Below are positions 41,201 to 50,656 of a DNA stretch of 64,000 bases, one piece after another. The number at the start of each line of letters is the position of its first letter. Positions within the stretch are counted from its first letter, which is position 1. The stretch comes from Cohnella sp. WQ 127256 (lineage in GTDB: Bacteria; Bacillota; Bacilli; Paenibacillales; Paenibacillaceae). The notes beneath the pieces are model-generated. The model made no database searches. It had not been told where the DNA came from and was given only the letters and a program-made list of their open reading frames with translations. The position numbers and the translations under genes are program-made. Location: NCBI RefSeq assembly GCF_024519285.1, contig NZ_JAMZCY010000002.1, positions 186,001-250,000 of the forward strand, given 5' to 3'.

Positions 41201-43267
41201 ATGCCGATCGTCACGGATACGGTATTACATGCGAAGTGGAATATTAACCAATATACGCTGAGCTATGCATCAGGATTGAACGGTACGGTTACCGGAAAGT
41301 TGATGCAGAACAATATAGACTATGGTGCGGACGGGACACCGGTCACAGCTGTGCCGGATGAAGGTTATGCCTTCAAGACGTGGTCAGATGGAGTGACAAG
41401 TGCAACTCGAACGGATACGAATGTAACAGATGATATTAACGCAACGGCACAATTTGTAAAGCTTCATACGGTTAGCTTCGAAAGCGGTGGTGGTAACGTA
41501 GTTGCTGATCAGATCGTAATGGACAACGAGCTAGCTGCAGCAGTGGTGATGACGAAAGACGGTTACAGCTTTGCAGGATGGTACTTAGAAACGACTTGGG
41601 ATACACGGTATGACATTGATACTACGCCAATAACTAAGGACACGATCTTGTTCGCGAAATGGGTAGTGCTGATTCCTGGCGCTCCGGTTGTTCAATCAGT
41701 CGTTCCGGGTAATGCAACAGTGACCATTCAATGGGCAAGCGTTCCGCATACTACGGGTTATCAAGTATTTATGAGCTTGACATCGGGTGCGTATGACCCA
41801 CAATCGGCGATATCGGTTGGGAATTCTGTCTATAGTTATCAAGCGACAGGACTAGTGAACGGAACGACATACTACTTTGTCGTGAAGGCGATGAATGAAA
41901 GTGGTGAAGGCATCGATTCGAATGAAGTGAGCGCTGCGCCAAAAACCGTACCAGGGGCACCAACGGATGTAGTTGCGACGGTAGGAAATGGTCAAGCAAC
42001 GATCCAGTTCACGGCTCCGGGCGATAACGGGGGAAGCCTGATAATGGGGTATAAAGTGACTTCTACTCCAGGCAATATCGTAGCCATAGGTGCATCAAGT
42101 CCGATTACAGTAACGGGGTTAACGAATGGAACGGCTTATACATTCACAGTAGAAGCGATCAACGTTGCTGGCAATAGTGCAGCTTCGGATGTTTCTAACG
42201 CAGTGACACCAATCGCTCCGGTAACTCCTCCGTCTGTTGGAGGCGGCGGTGGTGGAGCACCAACATCGACGACGGACGGTAAGCTCACTCTTCCTTCGGG
42301 TAGCGCAGGCGGGACCAAGCTGGGAGACGAGATCAGTGTTTCTATTCCAGCGGGAGCAACGGTTCAAGAACTGAAGCTGACGGTAGAGCAGGTTCTGAAT
42401 ACAGCGAATCTTGCTGAACAGGGTGAAATCATTGCCAGCCCAGTATTCGAATTGCTTAAAAATTTCTCGGACAACTTTAAGAATCCAGTTACTCTGACGC
42501 TCAAATTTGATCAGACCAAACTGAATAGTAATCAAACGGTTGCGATCTTCTATTATGATGAAGTTAAGAAATCATGGGTAAAAGTTACAGGTGGCAAAAT
42601 AAACGGAAATCTGATTAGTGTAGATGTGGATCATTTTACGAAGTATGCGGTTCTTGCTGTTGACAAAGCCACAGGAGAGCTTGTAACGGAAAAGGTAACT
42701 GAAGGTACAACAGAAGGTGCAACGGAAGTGAGCTTCAACGACATCGCCAGCCACTGGGCGGCAGCAAACATTAAGCAAGCTGTTCAGCAAGGTATAGTAA
42801 AAGGCTACACCGACGGCACGTTCAAGCCGAACGCGACTGTAACACGCGCTGAATTCGCAGTGATGCTGATGAACGCGTTGAAGCCAGCGGGTAGCGGTGC
42901 GGAGTTAAGCTTCGCAGACAATGCGAAGATCGGAGCTTGGGCACAGAAAGCAATCGCGCAAGCGGTACAAGCTAACATCATCAAGGGCTTCTCGGACGGA
43001 ACATTCCGTCCGAACGATCAATTGACACGCGCAGAGATGGCGGCAATTATCGCGAATGCACTCAAGCTGACCCCTGAAGCGAATACTGCAACAGGCTTCG
43101 CCGATGACAAGGACATTCCAGCATGGGCGAAAGGCGCAGTAGGCGCTTTGAAGAAGCTTGAACTCGTATCAGGCAAAGGCGGCAACAAATTCGATCCGAA
43201 TGCCACAACAACAAGAGCAGAGGCTGTAACTGTGCTTCTGAAGATGCTAGAGCAAGCGAGTAAGTAA
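38255..43267 (+). CDS. S-layer-anchored NHL/InlB-repeat surface protein (about 1670 residues)
   Basis: Preferred start ATG 38255: GGAGG lies 7 bases upstream and it opens the signal peptide directly ('MRSFKKSIALFLAILLLINV'). ATGs at 38222 and 38228, behind GAGGAGA, add 9-11 residues. Mature order: an NHL-type propeller (about 45-350; 'LYIADSGDRTVRKYD', 'LYITDSAYHMIFKVN'); eleven alternating modules (about 355-1130), six with '...LYAKW' ends (Listeria-Bacteroides repeats) and five with 'YTAGxNGTxTG' and 'FEKWSDGxT' cores; two fibronectin III domains; a Gly-rich linker; a ZU5-like domain; three SLH domains. It is secreted and wall-bound. The repeat modules resemble those of internalin-type adhesins; binding of host or plant surfaces is only a possibility. 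Confidence 0.9.
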   Translation: MRSFKKSIALFLAILLLINVWVPSKSYAAGGSGGDNLFDVYSHGSSIYGFVLDSQNNIYFISGATIQKFNTATGNVIHIAGKAGGSTTNGALAKDADIGAPNGLAIDKLGDLYIADTYGHRILKLTFNGANDTIETIAGVYQNSVSNSCLAGSSVKIQSPIDLAIGVNAAGDDILYFTGSSKCVQSLNLNYGPTNGWPVEAHVTYTRGLNQPKAITMGPNKELYIADSGDRTVRKYDPSTDTLSIVAGISGSEGDSLFSGEGSQATAVALKSPAGVAVDNAGNLYITDSAYHMIFKVNTSGQISRFAGTGTAGTAGNDGPAIDAQLNTPKGLEFGRNGELYVITSNKEVKVVQKGFKVLYNGNGSTGGSAPESKIYNHGTVVTASDKGSLVKTNATFESWSTQADGNGTTYMAGAQLPAPESALTLYAKWKLNGYALNYVAGEGGTITGNLSQVITHGGSGTAVTAKANTGYVFEKWSDGKTTATRTDSNVTGNLNITAQFKELKYKVTYIVNGGVEIPVEDVGVNGYASNPTPTREGHAFKGWFADSYLMTTIHLPSVPIVKDTTVYAKWEINLYWLNYSAGENGTITGNLTQLNLPYGSNGTTVTAVPNSGYVFHSWSDGNTDAIRTDKNVSKNISAGASFVKAYNVTFAVNGGTAVPPQLVRNNGKVTDPGTTREGYDLVGWYSDSAMQIPFDLAYNQVLRDLTLYAKWKIKSYTLTYTAGPNGKVNDAPFVTRNVNHGASGPVVTAEPDQGYVFVKWSDNKTEKSRTDLNVTANLNVTANFDLLKHKVSFVSNGGTPVESLDVVDQNTVELPTPPTKPGHGFVEWYTDIELEHKFVSTTPITKITTLYAGWKANEYTLNYTAGDNGTLTGTAVQTVEYNKNGNQVTAVPNTGYEFEKWSDGKTSAARQDNNVAGDISVTAQFAKLYSVSFIVYGGTPVAAQSVANNKFATAPTITKEGYGFAGWYTDSSFNTPFNLATMPIVTDTVLHAKWNINQYTLSYASGLNGTVTGKLMQNNIDYGADGTPVTAVPDEGYAFKTWSDGVTSATRTDTNVTDDINATAQFVKLHTVSFESGGGNVVADQIVMDNELAAAVVMTKDGYSFAGWYLETTWDTRYDIDTTPITKDTILFAKWVVLIPGAPVVQSVVPGNATVTIQWASVPHTTGYQVFMSLTSGAYDPQSAISVGNSVYSYQATGLVNGTTYYFVVKAMNESGEGIDSNEVSAAPKTVPGAPTDVVATVGNGQATIQFTAPGDNGGSLIMGYKVTSTPGNIVAIGASSPITVTGLTNGTAYTFTVEAINVAGNSAASDVSNAVTPIAPVTPPSVGGGGGGAPTSTTDGKLTLPSGSAGGTKLGDEISVSIPAGATVQELKLTVEQVLNTANLAEQGEIIASPVFELLKNFSDNFKNPVTLTLKFDQTKLNSNQTVAIFYYDEVKKSWVKVTGGKINGNLISVDVDHFTKYAVLAVDKATGELVTEKVTEGTTEGATEVSFNDIASHWAAANIKQAVQQGIVKGYTDGTFKPNATVTRAEFAVMLMNALKPAGSGAELSFADNAKIGAWAQKAIAQAVQANIIKGFSDGTFRPNDQLTRAEMAAIIANALKLTPEANTATGFADDKDIPAWAKGAVGALKKLELVSGKGGNKFDPNATTTRAEAVTVLLKMLEQASK

Positions 43268-43304
43268 GTAATAGGCGTTAATAGGAGTAAATAGAAGCGA
43301 ATAG

Positions 43305-43358
43305 AAGAGGTTATTCCAAGGGTGTTATAACGATAACCTGAGGGATAATCTCTTCTTG
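43305..43358 (+). terminator. Terminator of the alternating-repeat SLH gene
   Basis: AAGAGGTTATTCC pairs, with two wobble pairs, with GGGATAATCTCTT. It is homologous to the terminator at 38026. Confidence 0.75.
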
Positions 43359-43414
43359 CCAAGTAGATCAAATTTACTAGAACCGATGATATAATAGGCG
43401 GAAGGGACTTGATC

Positions 43415-46400
43415 ATGAGAGATCCGACAATCGATGCAGCCAGGGAGTTTGACATGATGTTTGAATTGCAGGGTTATCGAACGATAGAGATGCTCGGAAG
43501 CCAAAGGGATATCAGCTTATATCGGTTGCAACGTTACGAGGATCGGCTGAGTGTCATTGCCATGACGACGCGTGATGGGTATCCGGACGAGAAACAGGTT
43601 TCGGCCTTTCATCATCAGTACGATATGCTTCGTAAGCTGGACGGCAAGGGAGCGCTGGAAGCGTATAGCTTGGAGACCGAATCAGATCGTCCGGTCTTGC
43701 TTCTTCAAGATATCGGGGGGAACACACTCGATCAAATCATACGTTTGCGTGGAGACGATGCGGGGTTATCCGATCTTCTTCGCGTTGCAATAGCCGTTGC
43801 TGATAGTCTGATGCAGATTCACCGTGAGAAGGTTACGCTCCATGAAATTACACCTAGTCATATTCTAGTCAATCCAGAAACCTGCGAAGCTAAATTCGTC
43901 GATATTCGGTTATGCTCGGATGGCTCAGATAAGAGTCCACTTTCTTCGTTAACGGACCGTCCGGACTTCGTTCTGCCCTATATCTCGCCCGAGCAGACAG
44001 GCAGAACCGGGGGGACGCCGGACTATCGTTCGGATTTCTATTCGCTAGGCGTCACCTTATATGAATGGTTGTCCGGCAGCTTGCCGTTCGAGATAAAAGA
44101 CGTGATGAACATCGTCTACCATCATCTTGCGATTGTACCTCAACCGCTTCACAATAAGCATGCCTCTATTCCTAGGACAGTATCCGACATTATCGGCAAA
44201 TGTATGGAGAAGAGCCCCAATACTAGATATGAGAGCGCCTACGGGCTCAAGTCGGACCTGGACACCTGTCTGGCCATGCTGGAGAGAACGGGGAGGGTAG
44301 AATCGTTCCCACTGGCCGAGCGGGACATTCCGAATCAACTGACCATTCCGTCGTGGATCTACGGTCGAAGCTCCGAGCAAGCGTGCCTTCTCAATGCGCT
44401 GAAACGCGCGGCAGAAGAAACGGTAGAGTTGGTCGAGGTAAGCGGAGGAGGGGGAATCGGAAAAACCTTCTTCGTCATGGAAACCCTTCGCAAAGCGGTG
44501 CCTAAGGAAGGGTTGTTTGCCAAGGGGAAATTCGATCCTCATCGTGCTCCCCCCCCTTACGACGTATGGATTCAGGCGATCGGTGAATTGGTTGGTCAAC
44601 TATTGACGGAGAGCACGTTACAGATCGAAGTATGGAAGCTACGTATTCTGGACGCTTTAGAAGGCTATGCGCAAATCCTGGTCGAACGGGTTCCTAAGCT
44701 GGAATTGTTGATCGGACCACAGCCGTTTATACAGCCGTTACCACCGCTTGAGGCTCAACGTCGCTTCCATCTCATTCTGAATCGGTTTTTCCAGCTGTTC
44801 GCGTTCCGGGATAGACCACTTGTCCTGTTTCTTGACGATCTTCAATGGGCGGACGAAGCCTCGCTTCAATACTTGGCTCATTTGTTGGAAGATTGGGAGA
44901 CGAAACATCTTCTTGTCGTTGCGGCTTATCGGGAAGAGGAATTTAGGGTGCCACATACACTAAGTCACATGGAGACTCGATTGGCGAAGCGAGGCGCGAC
45001 GATGAGCCGCATTCATCTGAACCCGCTCCTATCCGCGGATCTGAAGCATATGCTGAGCGATACCATGCGCGATATCGAAGTGGATACCGATGATCTGGTC
45101 TCAGTTCTGCTACAGAAAACGGATGGAAATCCTCTGTTTCTCAAGCAAATCCTTCAAGATTTGTTCGAGGCAAAATTGATAAAATTCGATGAATATAGCG
45201 GACGATGGCTATGGAGCTTATTGCACATATCCGAGACTAACGTTGCTGATAATACCGCTGCTTACATATCGGTAAAGCTTAAGCATCTGCCTTCTTCCAC
45301 CGCACGTGTGCTGAGTCGAGCCGCATTTTTAGGAAGCCCATTTGCATTAGAGAGCCTGCTCCCTTTTGTTGAATACTCCGCTGACGAATTATCGGGCATT
45401 TTGGATTATGTCGTACGCGAAGGATACCTGCAAGTATTCAGTGAGGTAGACAAGCAGTACAAGTTTCAGCACGATCGGATTCAGCAAGCAGCTTACGCGT
45501 TGCTCGATGATTACGATCGCTCCGACCTGCATCTGCGAATAGGGATGTCGCTGGCGCAGCGTATGAGAATGCTTGGAGACGTCAACGAGTTTGAAGTCGT
45601 CAACCATCTGAACCGGGCATTGAATCATTTTGAGCGTCCGGAACAAAAGCTGGAATTGGCTGACTTAAATTTGCAAGCGGGATTGAAAGCCAAGCAATCT
45701 ACCGCATACGAGACCGCTCTGGTATACATGCGTCACGCCATGGAACTGCTGGTGGATGTCGATTGGGATAAAAACTACACGCTCGCTTTTCGCGTTTTTC
45801 GGGAGCGGGCGGAACTCGAATTTCTATGCTCAAATTTCGACGGGGCGAACGAGATGTTCCAGTTGCTGCTGACGAAAGCGACCTCCAATATGGACAAAGC
45901 GCTTGTCTACAACATCATGATTCGATTGGAATCCAGCAAGGACAATTACGCGGAGGTCATCTCCTTGGGACTTCAAACGTTGGCTTTGTTTAATATCAGG
46001 CTCCATCGCCAGTCGATTCAACTGCTGCGCCAAGGGCTTCGGTTGAACCGCAAGCTTCGCAAGCATACGATCGAATCGATTACCTGCTTGCCCCCCATGA
46101 CCAACGAAGTTAGCAAGATTACGATATCAACTTTAGTTCACACGAGCAATGCATTGTTCTTCATGGATAAGAAGGGGTGGCTAGCGGCGACATTCATGAT
46201 GGTCGAGATGACGTTGGATGAAGGGATGTCGCCCGAGGCATCGATTGGTTTTGTCGGATATGCCATGTACCAATGCTTTTCCTTCCATCGCCTTGAAGAA
46301 GCATTCAAATGGGGCATGCTGGCTTATGAATTATCCAGGCCGTACCCGATTTTGCACGTTAAGACGCTTACCGCGTTCTCTCTTTGTCACGACAGCTGGC

Positions 46401-48541
46401 GCAAATATAAGCCGGAGCTACTTGATACGTTCAGCGAACATGCCGGCAAAGTCGGGCTGGAGTCGGGAGATCTGTGGCAAGGGAATCAGAGCGTGTTGAT
46501 CAGTTGCGGGTTGATGTTTCAGTTCGGGTATCCGATTAGGGAAGTTTATGATCGGATGCTTGCGTCTTCCGGAGCGTTTCGCCGCCATAACAACGAGCTT
46601 CTATGGAAGCAGGCGACTATTCTGGTTGCAACGTTTGAGCGACTTACGGGATTTCGTGCAACCGGAGATCCATACCCGGTCGATGAAGTAGGCAAGCCCG
46701 GCTATAGCGAATCGGTTCATGGCGATAACCCCCAATTGATCGAGGAACTGGTCTGTGGGTATCACTATATTCCGGATTATATCTTTGGCCGTTATCAAGA
46801 GGCGAACGAGTGGTTGAAGAAGTCAGCAGCGATACTCGCATCGCGCCCACCCGACATTGTCAATACTCATCAATTCACATACGAGGCGCTTGTCTGGGCA
46901 CAGCTATTCGAGGAGCTTCCTACGAAGGAACAACGGGCATGCTGGTCTGGCATGCGCGAACGTCTGAAGAGATTACACGTGTTTGCTAAGCGTTGTCCTG
47001 AAAGCTATTGGCATAATTATTTGCTAATCAAAGCCGAAATGGCCCGGCTGAAGGGGAAAAGCCGACAAGCCGAACAATTATACGCTGAATCGATTGAGTG
47101 GGCTAGAACCTACGGCCAAATCCATAGTGTAGCCATAGCTGCGGAATGCTGTGGTAAATATGGACTTCGTCAAGGTAAACTGCATTTGGCGAAAATTTAT
47201 TTAACGGAAGCGTATGAATCATATCTTCAATGGGGGGCAACCGTGAAAGCGGCCGATATGGAGCAACAATACGGCCATCTTCTGAACATCAAGCGGGAGT
47301 CGGGGATAGAACGCATTGATTATTTGTCCGTGGCTCAATCCGCGCAAGTATTGTCCGGCGAAATGGAAATGGGTAATTTGCTGGACACGATGATGCGTAC
47401 GATGCTTCAGAATGCCGGGGCGGATTTCGGAGCGCTCTTATTCGAGCAGGATGGAGGATGGACGGTCGAAGTGTTCGGGACGGCAGAAGAGCTTAATATC
47501 GGGTCCATTCCGATCGAGTCCATCCCGATTGAAGAGTTTGACCTAATGCCCGCAGCCATTGTTGGATACTCAATCAGAACGAGAGAGGAAGTCGTTCTGC
47601 ACGATGCAGCCAAAGAAGGGATGTTTACCCGTAATCCGTACGTGAGGAACAATGGGGTGAAATCCATCCTTTGCCTACCGATCATGCATCAGAATAAGTT
47701 GATTTGTGTGCTCTACTTAGAGAATAAGCTATCGCCTAACCTATTCACTTCGGAACGGCTGGACGTCTTGAAGCTGCTCGCAGCGCAATCCGCCATCTCT
47801 ATCGCGAATGCCAAGCTGTTCACGGGCATTCAAGAGCTGAAGAATAGCTTGGAAGACCAGGTGGAGGAGCGGACGCGCAGCCTGGAGCGCTCGATGCTTG
47901 AGACATCCGCTGCGCTGGCCGAAGTGTCCGTCTATGAGGAACGAAACCGTATTGCTCAGGAAATTCACGATATCGTCGGACATACGCTTACCTCGACGGT
48001 TATCCAGATTGAAGCGGGCAAACGACTGATGAGTAAGGATGCCGGGGAAGCCACGCAACGGTTAAAGGAAGCGCAAGATCTCGTCCGCCATGGCTTGAAC
48101 GAGATCCGGGGCTCCGTTCATATGTTGAAGGAAGACAGGTACTCCGATCTTGCTACGATGCTGAATCAATTAATGAGAGATACTGAGCGTAATACGGGAG
48201 TGGTCATCTCATCGGAGCTGGAGGAGCTAATCGAACTGCCGACAACTCACAAGAAGACGATCTATCATGCGTTGCAGGAAGGCTTGACGAATGGGATTAG
48301 GCATGGTGGAAGCGCGGAATTCCGATTCAGCCTGCATAGCGTCGATTCGAATGTGTGTTTCAGGCTTGAGGATTTCGGGAAGGGTTCAGAAATGATCAAG
48401 ATGGGCTTTGGCTTGAGAGCGATGAATGATCGTGTGGAGCAATTGGGCGGAACACTCGCGATCGACTCCCGGCAAGATCAAGGTTGCTTATTAAAGATCG
48501 ATTTACCCTATCCATCACGGAAGATTGGGGATATGAAATGA
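43415..48541 (+). CDS. Kinase-like/AAA-ATPase/GAF/sensor histidine kinase fusion
   Basis: 1708 residues from ATG 43415, with AAGGGA about 8 bases upstream; a TTG at 43409 is in frame. Parts: a Ser/Thr-kinase fold (about 15-275) with the 'SPEQTGR' segment intact but degenerate catalysis, 'LHEITPSHIL' for HRDxxxxN and 'VDIR' for DFG; an AAA_16 ATPase with Walker A 'GGGGIGKT' near 345 and Walker B 'LFLDDLQWAD' near 472; a helical TPR-like region (about 650-1300); a GAF domain (about 1330-1480); a coiled coil; HisKA_3 with the phospho-acceptor in 'RIAQEIHDIVGH' near 1519; and a HATPase ('EGLTNGIRHGG', 'GFGLRAM'). No membrane segment. It should phosphorylate the NarL-type regulator encoded next, with which it overlaps. 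The stimulus is unknown. Confidence 0.9.
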   Translation: MRDPTIDAAREFDMMFELQGYRTIEMLGSQRDISLYRLQRYEDRLSVIAMTTRDGYPDEKQVSAFHHQYDMLRKLDGKGALEAYSLETESDRPVLLLQDIGGNTLDQIIRLRGDDAGLSDLLRVAIAVADSLMQIHREKVTLHEITPSHILVNPETCEAKFVDIRLCSDGSDKSPLSSLTDRPDFVLPYISPEQTGRTGGTPDYRSDFYSLGVTLYEWLSGSLPFEIKDVMNIVYHHLAIVPQPLHNKHASIPRTVSDIIGKCMEKSPNTRYESAYGLKSDLDTCLAMLERTGRVESFPLAERDIPNQLTIPSWIYGRSSEQACLLNALKRAAEETVELVEVSGGGGIGKTFFVMETLRKAVPKEGLFAKGKFDPHRAPPPYDVWIQAIGELVGQLLTESTLQIEVWKLRILDALEGYAQILVERVPKLELLIGPQPFIQPLPPLEAQRRFHLILNRFFQLFAFRDRPLVLFLDDLQWADEASLQYLAHLLEDWETKHLLVVAAYREEEFRVPHTLSHMETRLAKRGATMSRIHLNPLLSADLKHMLSDTMRDIEVDTDDLVSVLLQKTDGNPLFLKQILQDLFEAKLIKFDEYSGRWLWSLLHISETNVADNTAAYISVKLKHLPSSTARVLSRAAFLGSPFALESLLPFVEYSADELSGILDYVVREGYLQVFSEVDKQYKFQHDRIQQAAYALLDDYDRSDLHLRIGMSLAQRMRMLGDVNEFEVVNHLNRALNHFERPEQKLELADLNLQAGLKAKQSTAYETALVYMRHAMELLVDVDWDKNYTLAFRVFRERAELEFLCSNFDGANEMFQLLLTKATSNMDKALVYNIMIRLESSKDNYAEVISLGLQTLALFNIRLHRQSIQLLRQGLRLNRKLRKHTIESITCLPPMTNEVSKITISTLVHTSNALFFMDKKGWLAATFMMVEMTLDEGMSPEASIGFVGYAMYQCFSFHRLEEAFKWGMLAYELSRPYPILHVKTLTAFSLCHDSWRKYKPELLDTFSEHAGKVGLESGDLWQGNQSVLISCGLMFQFGYPIREVYDRMLASSGAFRRHNNELLWKQATILVATFERLTGFRATGDPYPVDEVGKPGYSESVHGDNPQLIEELVCGYHYIPDYIFGRYQEANEWLKKSAAILASRPPDIVNTHQFTYEALVWAQLFEELPTKEQRACWSGMRERLKRLHVFAKRCPESYWHNYLLIKAEMARLKGKSRQAEQLYAESIEWARTYGQIHSVAIAAECCGKYGLRQGKLHLAKIYLTEAYESYLQWGATVKAADMEQQYGHLLNIKRESGIERIDYLSVAQSAQVLSGEMEMGNLLDTMMRTMLQNAGADFGALLFEQDGGWTVEVFGTAEELNIGSIPIESIPIEEFDLMPAAIVGYSIRTREEVVLHDAAKEGMFTRNPYVRNNGVKSILCLPIMHQNKLICVLYLENKLSPNLFTSERLDVLKLLAAQSAISIANAKLFTGIQELKNSLEDQVEERTRSLERSMLETSAALAEVSVYEERNRIAQEIHDIVGHTLTSTVIQIEAGKRLMSKDAGEATQRLKEAQDLVRHGLNEIRGSVHMLKEDRYSDLATMLNQLMRDTERNTGVVISSELEELIELPTTHKKTIYHALQEGLTNGIRHGGSAEFRFSLHSVDSNVCFRLEDFGKGSEMIKMGFGLRAMNDRVEQLGGTLAIDSRQDQGCLLKIDLPYPSRKIGDMK

Positions 48542-49194
48542 AGAAAATCAAGCTTGTCATTGCCGACGATCAGATGCTAACGCGGGAAGGACTTCGGACG
48601 ATACTGGATTTGGAAGACGACATGGAGGTCGTCGGATTGGCCAAGAACGGCGAGGAAGCTTGCATCTTAACAGAGGAGCTTCAGCCGACTCTAGCATTGC
48701 TAGATATACAGATGCCGGTAATGGACGGCATTGCCGCGCTTAAACGGATCAAGTCGAGCTGTCCTGACACGCTCGTCTTGATTCTAACGACCTTTATCGA
48801 TACGGATTACATCGTCGAAGCGATGGCTAACGGAGCCAACGGCTACATGCTGAAAGACATGGACGGGGACAAAATGATCGCCTCGATCCGCGATACGGCT
48901 GTCGGTCAGTTCGTTCTTCCGGCTGCCGTCGCGGCCAAGCTGGCAGTGAGAATGAACCAGATCGCTGGGGTTCATGATCATGGGCATAAAAAATCAAGCC
49001 TCGATGGGATCAAGCTGACAGAAAGAGAAGAGGAGCTGGCCAAGCTCATTATCAGAGGGTTGAACAACCGCGAGATTGCGGAGTCTCTGAATGTTGCTGA
49101 GGGTACAGCACGTAACTATATCAGTACTCTTTACAGTAAGCTCGAAGTCGTCGATCGTGCGCAGGCGATGATCCGTCTACAGACCTTGCTTTAA
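48538..49194 (+). CDS. NarL/FixJ-family response regulator
   Basis: 218 residues from ATG 48538, which overlaps the kinase stop (ATGA) and has GGGGA 7 bases upstream; the in-frame start at 48484 lies deep inside the kinase gene. The receiver domain has the acidic pair in 'IADDQ', the phospho-acceptor Asp in 'LLDIQMPVMDG', the conserved Thr in 'ILTTF' and the Lys in 'YMLKDM'. The LuxR-type helix-turn-helix is 'LTEREEELAKLIIRGLNNRE' followed by 'VAEGTARNYISTLYSKLEV'. It is the partner of the preceding kinase and could control the SLH genes upstream; this is inferred from position only. Confidence 0.93.
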   Translation: MKKIKLVIADDQMLTREGLRTILDLEDDMEVVGLAKNGEEACILTEELQPTLALLDIQMPVMDGIAALKRIKSSCPDTLVLILTTFIDTDYIVEAMANGANGYMLKDMDGDKMIASIRDTAVGQFVLPAAVAAKLAVRMNQIAGVHDHGHKKSSLDGIKLTEREEELAKLIIRGLNNREIAESLNVAEGTARNYISTLYSKLEVVDRAQAMIRLQTLL

Positions 49195-49227
49195 TATCAT
49201 TGATTACTCATAGCTCCATTATAGTAG

Positions 49228-49271
49228 AAGCACAGCATCGCCAAACGTATCGGCGGGGTGTGCTTTCTTTG
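49228..49271 (+). terminator. Terminator of the kinase-regulator operon
   Basis: AAGCACA pairs with TGTGCTTT around an inner CGCC/GGCG stem and is followed by CTTT. Confidence 0.7.
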
Positions 49272-49366
49272 TGTTTACAGGACGGAATGAACTTTTAACT
49301 TACCAGAAAAGTCTAAATGATATACGCATTCCAATACTTTACAGCGGATAGAAAGGAGAACCGTCT

Positions 49367-50047
49367 ATGAAATTGAACAGGAAGGTTATGATTACTGCAT
49401 GTGCGGCGTTTATGTTTTTATCGGGATCGGTTATCGCCACTGCTCCTGCAACCCGAATTTTTATTAATCATGTAGAATTTTCTAGTAGTACCTTCAAGTT
49501 GAATGTGGATAAGGGAACAACGATGGTATCCTTGAGATCCATAGTGGAACAGCTCCGTGGAAAAGTGAGCTATAAGGATAATAGTATCTATGTGACTATG
49601 CCGGAATCCTCTACTCTATCCATGCAAGTAAATAGCTTGGAAAATGCACTAAGGTCTGGATCGCCTGAAGAAGCCATTCAAACATGGATTAAGGGAGTGC
49701 AAAGAAGAAGTGGTGCGATGCAGTACGCAGTCTTATCGCCAGATCTCCGTGAAAGCACTAAACAGGAATTCGAAGGAAATTTTTGGGTAACCGGTGGTTC
49801 TAGCCCGCGCATGGGTAACGTCGAGCAGTTCAATACCAAGAAAATAACGCCAGATCAAGTTCTAATCTCATTTGATTATCCGCTTGTGGTAATGACTGAA
49901 ACGATTGGAACAGGGCATGCCTCTATTACGGTGAACAAGATAAAACGGGAATCGAACGATTACTGGGCCATTTCGGATATTATTCTGAAGGACCCTGAGG
50001 ATACTGGAATAATGATTGGAGCAAATGATCCGAGTCAATTATCCTAA
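49367..50047 (+). CDS. Secreted stalk-domain protein, 226 residues
   Basis: ATG behind AAAGGAGA. Signal peptide to about 'GSVIATAPA'. Residues 30-85 form one short copper-amine-oxidase-N unit ('TTMVSLRSIVEQLRGKVSYK'). Residues 95-215 look like the exported NTF2/SnoaL-type domain common after stalk units ('ALRSGSPEEAIQTWIKGVQR', 'ITVNKIKRESNDYWAISDI'). Its 3' end overlaps the convergent DinB gene by nine bases. Probably extracellular; function unknown. Confidence 0.7.
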   Translation: MKLNRKVMITACAAFMFLSGSVIATAPATRIFINHVEFSSSTFKLNVDKGTTMVSLRSIVEQLRGKVSYKDNSIYVTMPESSTLSMQVNSLENALRSGSPEEAIQTWIKGVQRRSGAMQYAVLSPDLRESTKQEFEGNFWVTGGSSPRMGNVEQFNTKKITPDQVLISFDYPLVVMTETIGTGHASITVNKIKRESNDYWAISDIILKDPEDTGIMIGANDPSQLS

Positions 50048-50554
50048 ATATTTCGTTCGGATCATTTGCATATGGTGTGTTTCGTGACCAGCGATGAAGA
50101 ACGCGGCTGCGCGAGCGCTGAGGGGATATTCATTGAATTCACCTTGACGAAGAAGGGCATCCTCCGTTAGGCTGTCGACGAGTGTGATCGTAGATTTCCG
50201 GACGGCAGAGTAATCCGCAATCACATACGAAGCAGGGAGGAGTTCGAAGGGTGAGTTGTCGGTGAAGACGTCCCGGTTATATCCGGATAGGACTTGGGAG
50301 TCGCCGCGTGCGATCCGTAGTATCCGGTAATTCCAGAGCCGTTCGACATCCGCAATATGTCCAACAACTTGCTTGATGCTCCATTTTCCTTCGGCATATC
50401 GGTAGGAGGCCTGTTCCTCTGACAAACTCTTCAGAACAGCCAACGTGTCATCATGCTGCTGCATCATAATCTCGACCAAGTTCCCTTCTGGAACCAAGCT
50501 CAAATATTTTTCAATCAATGGAATATACTCGTGGGATTCAGGTCTTGCTATCAT
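50039..50554 (-). CDS. DinB-family protein
   Basis: 171 residues from ATG 50554, which has AAAGGAGGG 6 bases upstream; the frame extends to 50581 but without such a site. A four-helix DinB_2 fold is indicated by 'GKWSIKQVVGHIADVERLWN' and 'AAAFFIAGHETHHMQMIRTK', which together supply the three metal-binding histidines. Family members include bacillithiol-dependent thiol transferases and proteins of unknown role. It is cytoplasmic and monocistronic. Confidence 0.88.
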   Translation of the reverse strand: MIARPESHEYIPLIEKYLSLVPEGNLVEIMMQQHDDTLAVLKSLSEEQASYRYAEGKWSIKQVVGHIADVERLWNYRILRIARGDSQVLSGYNRDVFTDNSPFELLPASYVIADYSAVRKSTITLVDSLTEDALLRQGEFNEYPLSARAAAFFIAGHETHHMQMIRTKYLG

Positions 50555-50656
50555 CGAAAGCCCTCCTTTGTTAATCATCACTCTTTTACAGTATCATACT
50601 ATGAGAAATTGTAGATTTGCACAATATCCTTAATCATCCTTAAGTGAGTAAAGTAC

